Shown here: positions 7,052 through 12,174 of the stretch, one piece after another
Layout of the letters: every line of letters starts with the position of its first letter
Numbering within the stretch: position 1 is the stretch's first letter
The notes under the pieces: model-generated
Databases searched by the model: none
The model's input: only the letters and a program-made list of their open reading frames with translations
Told to the model about the DNA's origin: nothing
Program-made: the position numbers and the translations under genes
Origin: SNAP01 sp049671745
Lineage (GTDB): Bacteria > Bacteroidota > Bacteroidia > Bacteroidales > Marinifilaceae
Length of the DNA: 12,174 bases
Direction of reading: 5' to 3'
NCBI GenBank assembly: GCA_049671745.1
Contig: JBATVL010000007.1
Location: 1 to 12,174 of the forward strand

Positions 7052-7241
7052 AGCTAACAAAAGCTATATGTAATGCGGGGCTTAGCAGGTAAATCAACCG
7101 CAGTTCTACGTTGCAACACCGCCAAATCTTTGATTTGTCAATTTATAATTTGGATTAATGTAAATCAAAGTTTTGGCTAAGTGCGGATTTGAAAGTGAAG
7201 AGCTACGAAAGCCCTCAAAACACATAGCAAGCCAGTTGGCT
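7052..7241 (+). repeat. attC4, type B recombination site
   Basis: Left box AGCTAAC (7052-7058), right box GTTGGCT (7235-7241). It is nearly identical along its length to attC1, including the GCCAAATCTTTGATTT inner arm. The cassette start 5943-5951 is the exact complement of 7050-7058. Confidence 0.85.
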
Positions 7242-7271
7242 GTAAGTTAAACACACCCCTAAGTACAAATT

Positions 7272-8159
7272 ATGAATGAAAGATTACAACACTATTTAAA
7301 TAAACAAAACTATTTTGGAATACTTGTTTATGGAGCTCATCTTGATTCTCAATATGAGATATTCAGCAATACACTCTTAGTACCGATGAAGCATCTTTAC
7401 CATAACAACTTCATCGACTACATTAAAGATTTCCATTCAATCTTTAACTACAAATTCTCTCCTACTAACATTAACACATACAATAAAGATTTTGAGAAGA
7501 ACATTCCTGTTGCTTATATAATCTTTGCTACAGATTTTAGTACTGAAAATGTTAAACTGTTTGATGAAAGATCTAAGCAATACATTGAAAAGGCAAAATC
7601 ATTCCTTAGCTTATTATCAGGTCAAACCCCGACTGAATTTTTCAAAATGGTAAAACTAAACGGGAAATTTTATTCAAAAACGGAACCTGTTCAGTTTAAC
7701 GAACTAACTAGATTATGGTTCTCAAGTGATGAAAAAACTAATTTCATAAAAAGTTCAGAGAGAATAATCGAAAACCAAAACTTCGCTCTCTCATTATTCT
7801 GTGATGCTAATAAAGAAGGTAATCAAATATATAAAATTGCTCGTTACTTTATGGTATTAGAAAGTATCGTAGGAAGTACCCAACAGTCTAGAAATGCTAT
7901 TAAAGCCTTTTTTAAAGAGAATCAAATGTCAGTCGACATTAATTGGTTTAATGGTTCTAGGCAACTTAAATTTGACGCAATTGAATTTGCAGGTCTATTA
8001 AGAGCAAAACTTTTTCACGGTGTTATAATAAAATACAAATACTTTAAAAAGCTTGTGTCCGAAGATGAATATATGTTTATCCAAGAACAGCCTGAACATT
8101 TAGCAAAACATTTAAGAGATATGTGTGAAGATGCATTTAAAATAAAACAAAAAGGATAA
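7272..8159 (+). CDS. HEPN-type protein with Rx4H motif (cassette 7)
   Basis: A 295-residue protein. The C-terminal half (about 180-290) is helical and holds ARYFMVLESIVGSTQQSR (190-207) and GLLRAKLFHG (241-250). R244-AKLF-H249 is an R-x4-H motif, the catalytic signature of HEPN ribonucleases. The N-terminal part (1-170) is mixed alpha/beta (FGILVYGAHLD, VAYIIFATDFS) with no family I can name. HEPN proteins act in abortive infection, toxin-antitoxin and CRISPR effector systems by cutting RNA. The arrangement of an N-terminal sensing domain plus C-terminal HEPN resembles single-protein abortive-infection factors. No antitoxin gene lies in the cassette. Function is inferred from the motif and fold pattern. 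Confidence 0.68.
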   Translation: MNERLQHYLNKQNYFGILVYGAHLDSQYEIFSNTLLVPMKHLYHNNFIDYIKDFHSIFNYKFSPTNINTYNKDFEKNIPVAYIIFATDFSTENVKLFDERSKQYIEKAKSFLSLLSGQTPTEFFKMVKLNGKFYSKTEPVQFNELTRLWFSSDEKTNFIKSSERIIENQNFALSLFCDANKEGNQIYKIARYFMVLESIVGSTQQSRNAIKAFFKENQMSVDINWFNGSRQLKFDAIEFAGLLRAKLFHGVIIKYKYFKKLVSEDEYMFIQEQPEHLAKHLRDMCEDAFKIKQKG

Positions 8160-8166
8160 AACCTGC

Positions 8167-8366
8167 AGCTAACAATCTGGCATAGATTATAGGGCGTTTT
8201 GGCTGTTTTTCATTACTTTAGCGGTTTCTAGCAGCACGCCAAATTATAGATTTGACAGTGTCTGAATTTGAAAGTTGCACTGTAAAATCTATGATTTAGC
8301 TCTGTGGCTATTTTCAAGAGGATTTTGTTTCTAAAGCCCTACAATCCATGCAGTTCGCCGTTAGTG
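8167..8366 (+). repeat. attC5 recombination site
   Basis: Left box AGCTAAC (8167-8173), right box GTTAGTG (8360-8366). Outer arms 8180-8195 and 8336-8351 pair 14 of 16, and an inner stem forms around CGCCAAATTATAGATTTGACAG / CTGTAAAATCTATGATTTAG. It is the most diverged of the full-length sites in sequence but keeps the same fold. Confidence 0.82.
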
Positions 8367-8401
8367 TTCATTAAAAGACGAAGAAACAAATAGAACATGA
8401 A

Positions 8402-9055
8402 ATGAGAAAAATAGTAACAATTATTTTTGTCCTTATAATGGTTAACTTTTCATTTGGACAAACTCAAAACTACATAGATAAATCATTAATAGCTCAACTT
8501 GACACTATTCAGCAGGAAGATCAAAAATACCGATTGCGAATAAATGAGTTGCTAATGAAATCTCGTTCGGAGTCAGAAAATATGGAATTAATAACTCTGC
8601 ATGAATTAATGAATGAAAAAGACTCTATAAATCTTATAGCGGTTGAGAAGATACTTAATGAGCATGGTTGGTTAGGTGCAGATGTTATAGGAAAACAAGG
8701 GAACAAAACACTATTCTTAGTAATTCAACATTCCGACCTCGAAACACAACTTAAATATTTGCCAGTGATGCGAGAAGCGTTAACAGTTGGAAGTATTAAT
8801 AGCTCTGATTTTGCAACGTTAGAAGATAGAATAGCAAAGAGACAAGGAAATAGACAGATTTATGGAACTCAAATTGTAATTGATGGTGACGAGTTTTATG
8901 TCTACCCAATAATCGAACCAGAAAAAATAAATGAAAGACGAGCAGTAGTCGGACTTTCACCTATAGAAGACTATGTTAAAAATGTTGGTATCACTTGGAG
9001 TGTTGAGAAACACAAGGAGAAAACAAAAGAAATAGAATCAAAAAAAGAAGAATAA
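8402..9055 (+). CDS. Exported DUF6624-like protein (cassette 8)
   Basis: A 217-residue protein. MRKIVTIIFVLIMVNFSFGQ is a typical signal peptide, with likely cleavage after G19. The mature part fits DUF6624: LDTIQQEDQKYR near the start, then LNEHGWLGADVIGKQGN-TLFLVIQHSD (about 84-113), KYLPVMREA, LEDRIAKRQGNRQIYGTQ and ERRAVVGLSPIEDY. The family is common in Bacteroidota; members are secreted and of unknown function. The start codon is preceded by a two-codon frame ATG-AAA-TGA (8396-8404) that overlaps it. This may be chance. It is an unusual cargo among the defence-like cassettes and may act at the cell envelope. Confidence 0.72.
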   Translation: MRKIVTIIFVLIMVNFSFGQTQNYIDKSLIAQLDTIQQEDQKYRLRINELLMKSRSESENMELITLHELMNEKDSINLIAVEKILNEHGWLGADVIGKQGNKTLFLVIQHSDLETQLKYLPVMREALTVGSINSSDFATLEDRIAKRQGNRQIYGTQIVIDGDEFYVYPIIEPEKINERRAVVGLSPIEDYVKNVGITWSVEKHKEKTKEIESKKEE

Positions 9056-9059
9056 CGAA

Positions 9060-9250
9060 TGCTAACAAAAGCTATATGTAATGTGAGGTTCAGTGGTTAA
9101 TTCAACCGCAATTCTCCGTAGCAACACCGCTAAATCTTTGATTTATTAATTTTTAATTTGAATTAATGTAAATCAAAGATTTGGCTAAATACGGATTTGA
9201 AAGTAAAGAATTTCGAAAGCCCGCAAAAACAGATAGCAAGACTGTTAACA
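9060..9250 (+). repeat. attC6, type B recombination site
   Basis: Left box TGCTAAC (9060-9066), right box GTTAACA (9244-9250). Close to attC1 and attC4, with a few changes in the outer arms. After its right end no cassette gene follows: the sequence enters the radical-SAM fragment with its own short leader. Confidence 0.82.
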
Positions 9251-9304
9251 ATTTTCTATTTTTTTGCACTCAAAGAATAACTATAAACTACAATCTCTAA
9301 ATCA

Positions 9305-9535
9305 ATGATACAATACCACGAACCAGTATTTCGCCCACCCAGTGAGGCATACTCTCTAATCTTACAAGTTACATTAGGCCGTGCCTGAAATAAGTGTGCC
9401 TTTTGCGAAATGTATTCTTCAAAAAAATTCAAGGTGCGTCTAGAAAACGAGCTTTTTGCCCTAAATATAATTAGTCTTATTGCTGATATGAAAATCTTTA
9501 TTGAGAATATTGAATTGAAAAATACGGTGTTTAGA
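9305..9535 (+). pseudogene. N-terminal fragment of a radical-SAM protein, inactivated
   Basis: From ATG 9305 the frame reads MIQYHEPVFRPPSEAYSLILQVTLG, then R-A-stop, then NKCAFCEMYSSKKFKVRLENELFALNIISLIADMKIF. The family pattern is LGC-(S/A)-W-N-K-C-x-F-C-x-MY. Here the first cluster Cys codon TGT has become CGT (9380-9382) and the following Trp TGG has become TGA (9386-9388). The last two Cys (9395-9397, 9404-9406) remain. Only the first 75 or so codons are present, after which the frame passes into the dehydrogenase fragment. Two separate hits in one iron-sulphur motif plus truncation make this a clear pseudogene. Confidence 0.7.
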
Positions 9536-9536
9536 A

Positions 9537-9764
9537 GTGTTCATACTTCTAATTCTTGCAATTGTTTATCCAATAACAATGAAGGAAATGAGAAAAGAAA
9601 AAGAAGCTAATATTCTTGAATGTGCTGAACGCGTTTGGGTAATTGTAGATGGAACTGCGGACGAAAGAATGGATCTAACAATTGCTAAAACAGATGAGTT
9701 CTTTATACAAACAGGAATGAAAGTTAGATTATCTGATGATTCAGTAGGGCAAGATGTCATAGAT
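9537..9764 (+). pseudogene. C-terminal fragment of YqhD-type alcohol dehydrogenase, copy 3
   Basis: The frame from about 9537 reads FILLILAIVYPITMKEMRKEKEANILECAERVWVIVDGTADERMDL...FFIQTGMKVRLSDDSVGQDVID. This matches the end of NADPH-dependent iron alcohol dehydrogenases (LAIVLPAL...KLLQYAERVW-I-EGSDDERID). The upstream catalytic half is absent. Unlike copy 2 it keeps Trp in AERVW but has lost the last 20 or so codons, apparently by deletion between two ATAGATAC repeats (both present in copy 2 at 3294-3301 and 3354-3361). The frame then runs into the terminator hairpin, so any protein would end in nonsense. Confidence 0.68.
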
Positions 9765-9790
9765 ACAAAGAGCTACATGTTCTTTGTAAG

Positions 9791-9820
9791 GCAGTCTCCT
9801 TTTGGGAGACTGCTTTTTAT
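9791..9820 (+). terminator. Rho-independent terminator, copy 3
   Basis: GCAGTCTCC (9791-9799) pairs perfectly with GGAGACTGC (9805-9813) around TTTTG, followed by TTTTTAT. It is the intact form of the terminator at 3384 and should shield the cassettes downstream from upstream transcription. Confidence 0.82.
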
Positions 9821-9836
9821 ATTTTTTAGACATGGT

Positions 9837-9867
9837 TAAACAATGTTTTATATAATAATATTGTTTA
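9837..9867. repeat. AT-rich inverted repeat in leader, copy 3
   Basis: TAAACAATGTT (9837-9847) and AATATTGTTTA (9857-9867) form 11-base arms with one G-T type mismatch. Same position relative to terminator and putative promoter as in copy 2. Confidence 0.42.
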
Positions 9868-9887
9868 GTAATATTTTATTATATTTG
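9861..9887 (+). promoter_or_regulatory. Putative array promoter in leader, copy 3
   Basis: TATATTTG (9880-9887) with TTG at 9861-9863, spacing 16, same as copy 2. Conservation of both boxes between two otherwise drifting copies is mild support. It would drive the cassettes from 10064 onwards. Confidence 0.35.
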
Positions 9888-9975
9888 GCTTGCTAAATTA
9901 GACTGGTTTTTCTAGGTTTATTTAAAGGCAATTATTAATCTATTAGATGATATTTTAAATAATTCATCATAGGAA

Positions 9976-10064
9976 GGTGTTGTTAGCATCCCATATTGGC
10001 ATGATAACAACACCTTTTGAAAAGATATAATAGAAATAACAACAATATGGCTGATACACATTAG
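9976..10064 (+). repeat. Leader-like repeat, copy 3: nested palindrome and attI-like end
   Basis: Palindrome 9976-10014 with arms GGTGTTGTTAGCAT and ATGATAACAACACC around CCATATTGG. The shared AT-rich segment follows and ends CACATTA-G10064|TT. The bases after the G (TTGTGTTTC) are complementary to the box opening the next attC at 11053-11061. Confidence 0.72.
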
Positions 10065-10125
10065 TTGTGTTTCATGCGCAGTATACACAATCAATTAGTT
10101 CTTATAATTACATAATTGAGTAGAA

Positions 10126-11040
10126 ATGAAGGATTTTATTCCAGAAAGTTTAAAAAGAGTGATTGAAATGCAGAATCGATTTAAGGCACAAATTCCAAAT
10201 ATCACCGCTTTAGATAGAATCAATCAAATTATGGAAACAAATAGGCGTTTTGCAGCTAGTGTTCCTAAAATTGAATTACCTAAAGGATTAATCTCACTTA
10301 TTGAACAACAAACTAGATTAGAAGTTTTTTTACCTAAACTCAACATCCCTGATTTCAGTTATATAGAAAAATTCAAGATTCCAGACTATATTCGAAAAAT
10401 TGGTGAAACAATTAAACGAATTAATGAACACCCTGAATCTCAATTTAGTTTTCTTACAAACTTTGAATTACTAAATATTTCGACTTCAGAGGAATTAAAG
10501 CTGATACTTATTTCTGACTATGAGGAAGAAGATATTGAAGAAAAGGAAATGTTATTAAATGAAAATTTAGTACCAGCTCTAGAGAAATTAGATTTAGAGG
10601 AATTATGGAATGGAGCAAATTATGTACTTAATGATAAAAATAATCCAGATAGATTGCGCCACTGTCTGATATCTTTGCGGACTTTATTAGAATATATAAT
10701 AGATCATAAACTGGCCCCAAAATCGGATTTGAAGGATTCTGAATTATTTAGAAACGAGTTTAAACAATATCGTTCTGGTAAAAAAGAGCTTAGTGAAATA
10801 AACGGTTTAAACAGAAAAAAGAAAATTGAATATTTTACATCAAAAATTGATTTTTGGAGAATTGAATTTACGCGTAATGATATTGACTTTATATGTGGAT
10901 GTTATTCTGTTCTATGCAATATACATGAGCCTAAAATTGGCATAACTGAAAATCAAGTACGGAGTTTGAAAGTGAAAACAGGAATAACCATTTGGTTTTT
11001 AGTACATATTCACAATATGATTGAGATGTCTAAAAATTAA
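10126..11040 (+). CDS. pPIWI-associated-nuclease-like (HEPN-like) protein (cassette 10)
   Basis: A 304-residue protein. The N-terminal 100 or so residues are helical and contain loose repeats: E-Q/T-N/Q-R-F/L-x-A/V-x-(V/L)-P-K/N-I occurs near 14-25, 36-49 and 60-74. The C-terminal part (about 155-300) resembles the domain called predicted pPIWI-associating nuclease: LWNGANYVLND-NNPDRLRHCLISLRTLLEYIID (160-193), then a linker, then CGCYSVLCNIHEPKIGITENQVRSLK (257-282) with a conserved His (H267). In other bacteria this domain is found beside prokaryotic Argonaute-like genes and in defence loci. Here there is no such partner in the cassette. The nuclease label comes from the family name, not from motifs I can verify. 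ATG 10126 is 62 bases after the junction, directly behind leader copy 3. Confidence 0.55.
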   Translation: MKDFIPESLKRVIEMQNRFKAQIPNITALDRINQIMETNRRFAASVPKIELPKGLISLIEQQTRLEVFLPKLNIPDFSYIEKFKIPDYIRKIGETIKRINEHPESQFSFLTNFELLNISTSEELKLILISDYEEEDIEEKEMLLNENLVPALEKLDLEELWNGANYVLNDKNNPDRLRHCLISLRTLLEYIIDHKLAPKSDLKDSELFRNEFKQYRSGKKELSEINGLNRKKKIEYFTSKIDFWRIEFTRNDIDFICGCYSVLCNIHEPKIGITENQVRSLKVKTGITIWFLVHIHNMIEMSKN

Positions 11041-11054
11041 AAGAATGCACGAAA

Positions 11055-11236
11055 ACACAACAAAAGCTAAATTTCATGGGCGCTGATGAGCAGTTCGAAA
11101 GTTTAGTTCAATTAAGTAACACCAGCAAGCCAATTAAATGGGTTTGCTTAAATATAAATTTAATCGGCTTGCTTCCGTGCGGTTTGAAAGGTTATTTCTT
11201 TTAAATCGCCCATGCAACTTAGCAAGACCGTTAGCT
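11055..11236 (+). repeat. attC7, type C recombination site
   Basis: Left box ACACAAC (11055-11061), right box GTTAGCT (11230-11236). CATGGGCG (11075-11082) pairs perfectly with CGCCCATG (11207-11214), flanked by CTAAATTT / AACTTAG. Close to attC2 over most of its length. Confidence 0.83.
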
Positions 11237-11258
11237 GATATTACATAAACACACCGAA

Positions 11259-12056
11259 ATGAATTTCCAAGACATATCAAACTTAAATATCACAACAGAA
11301 CTAGATATATTAAAGAGAGATACACAATGTAATAGTTTTTTTCTTTACCAGCATAAAGGTGTTTTTTTTGCCGATAATACGCGTATTGGAAATAATGACC
11401 AGGACGAAGCAAAATCAAAGTTTTTAAACGTTTTAACAAAAGCAAAAGAAGAAAATATAGCGATAGTATTATCACCAGAGTATTCTTGTCCAAAATCCGT
11501 TATTGAGGAAATAATAGCAGATGACAATTTAAAGCCTTCAGTACGTAAAATTTGGGCTTTAGGAGGTGAATCTCTAAACGTAGAAGAGTTAAACTATCTA
11601 AGAACATTAGATGACGAAAATATTCATATTCATTTTGAAGATTGTTATTCTAATTCTGATAAAAATTATGTAGATCCCCTATATTATATTTTCAGAGGTA
11701 TGTATGAAGGAGTTGAAAAACTAATTGTTTTAATTCAATTTAAGTCGAGGCACATGGGTGGGTTACGATCTAGTCAATTGGAACCAGAGAATCTTATAGA
11801 GGGCGAGAATGTTTATATAATTAAGAATAATCAAAGTTCAATTCGCTTAATATCTTTAATATGTTCACAAGCTATGAACCTTAATGCTGCCTTCGAACCG
11901 GAATTAGTGACGAATCATAATTGGACTGATTCGCCTTACTTAATATTAAGTTTACAATATAACCCTAATCCATCTCACAATGATTTTATAGCTTTTAAGA
12001 AGTTTGTTTTAGAAAAAGAAAAAAGAGAATTAATTACTTTGAATTGGTGTATGTAG
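11259..12056 (+). pseudogene. Nitrilase-fold (carbon-nitrogen hydrolase) protein, 3'-truncated (cassette 11)
   Basis: The 265 readable residues resemble the carbon-nitrogen hydrolase fold. Candidate catalytic triad: Glu in LSPEYSCP (E74), Lys in IQFKSRH (K162) and Cys in LICSQA (C202). The family spacing is Glu, then Lys, then Cys about 35-40 residues later, which fits. The frame ends at LNWCM-stop, where the last codons come from a different element that begins at 12052, so the final strands of the fold and any C-terminal domain are missing. Nitrilase-like domains of this kind occur in defence-related proteins, for example fused to some defence reverse transcriptases; no such partner is visible here. 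It may still fold partly, but I treat it as broken. The start ATG is 29 bases after the junction at 11230. The cassette's own attC is not seen. Confidence 0.6.
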
Positions 12057-12174
12057 CATTCGAAAAGGTACCACCTGTAGCATTTGAAAAGTACCCACTT
12101 TGAATCCAAAAATAAGTGATAAAAACTTACCACCCAATTAATTTATTAAATATTATTTATTTCATTTGCCCTCC
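12052..12174. mobile_element. Probable left end of an IS21-type insertion sequence (partial)
   Basis: Two direct repeats begin TGTAGCATT: 12052-12075 and 12076-12099, offset by 24 bases and sharing GTAGCATT(C/T)GAAAAG. IS21-family elements start with TG and carry tandem copies of a ~20 base end repeat, which fits. The element interrupts the nitrilase frame and the expected attC does not follow. No transposase is in the window, so the family call rests only on this end structure. Confidence 0.45.

Larger units (their letters stand above)
181..12051 (+). mobile_element. Integron cassette array (no integrase in window)
   Basis: At least ten one-gene units, all on the + strand, are separated by attC-like sites. 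Cassette starts (position of G in G|TT): 181, 1725, 2520, 3702, 4845, 5943, 7235, 8360, 10064, 11230; a further junction at 9244 leads into debris. Start/own-attC box complementarity: 181-189 with 1541-1549 (9/9), 2520-2529 with 3081-3090 (10/10), 3702-3710 with 4663-4671 (9/9), 4845-4853 with 5750-5758 (8/9), 5943-5951 with 7050-7058 (9/9), 7235-7243 with 8165-8173 (7/9), 8360-8368 with 9058-9066 (7/9), 10064-10072 with 11053-11061 (9/9). This within-cassette match is specific to site-specific cassette integration and is not expected of ordinary dispersed repeats. The integrase is either outside the window or absent (a CALIN). Confidence 0.85.

Noticed and set aside
9410..9839. Two small overlapping genes at 9410-9610 and 9537-9839
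   Set aside because: They are the readable parts of a radical-SAM fragment and a dehydrogenase fragment in different frames; the second runs through the terminator hairpin.
1..10064. The repeated ~90-base units as a CRISPR array or tandem repeat
   Set aside because: Copies are kilobases apart with whole genes between them; there are no regular spacers or cas genes.

Overview
The window reads as a stretch of an integron gene-cassette array in an AT-rich member of the Bacteroidota (flavobacterium/cytophaga type). No integrase gene lies in the window. The host call rests on about one-third GC, A-rich leaders without Shine-Dalgarno motifs before most starts, Bacteroidota-style -7 boxes (TATATTTG), and the look of the protein families. 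Every plausible gene is on the + strand. Almost every gene is followed, within about 10-30 bases of its stop, by a 180-200 base imperfect palindrome that begins with a xxxTAAC-type box and ends with GTT. The next gene starts shortly after that GTT. This is the layout of integron cassettes and their attC sites. The strongest proof is internal: the first bases of each cassette (from the GTT) are the reverse complement of the box opening that same cassette's own attC. The match is perfect over 9-10 bases in five cassettes and has 1-2 mismatches in three others, as expected if each cassette was once a closed circle.

Layout. 1-88: tail of a leader-like repeat with a nested palindrome. 88-180: gene-less cassette remnant. 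181-1724: cassette with a DUF6602/PD-(D/E)XK-like protein. 1725-about 2396: cassette with a frameshifted membrane-anchored protein and no attC. 2397-2520: deleted leader copy. 2521-about 3114: cassette with a small exported protein and a broken attC. 3115-3702: radical-SAM and alcohol-dehydrogenase debris followed by a leader copy (terminator, AT-rich inverted repeat, putative promoter, nested palindrome). 3703-9243: five intact cassettes in a row, encoding a TIR protein, a second TIR protein with no ATG, a DUF2806 protein, a HEPN-type protein and an exported DUF6624 protein. 9244-10064: a decayed radical-SAM fragment, an alcohol-dehydrogenase fragment and a third full leader copy. 10065-11229: cassette with a pPIWI-associated-nuclease-like protein. 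11230-12051: cassette with a nitrilase-fold protein whose 3' end is cut off. 12052-12174: what looks like the left end of an IS21-type insertion sequence.

How the parts fit. The cargo is dominated by families linked to anti-phage defence or abortive infection (two TIR domains, a HEPN RNase motif, a PD-(D/E)XK-like nuclease, a pPIWI-associated-nuclease-like domain, DUF2806). It also includes three exported or membrane-anchored small proteins. The genes do not form one operon-encoded machine; each is an independent one-gene cassette. The unusual feature is that the array is punctuated by four copies of a leader-like segment. Each copy ends exactly at a G|TT junction with a different cassette after it, and three are preceded by pieces of the same housekeeping-type genes. 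I infer that the array start (attI-like site plus promoter) was copied several times by segmental duplication, giving several internal restart points. That model, and the defence role of individual cassettes, are inferences from sequence alone.
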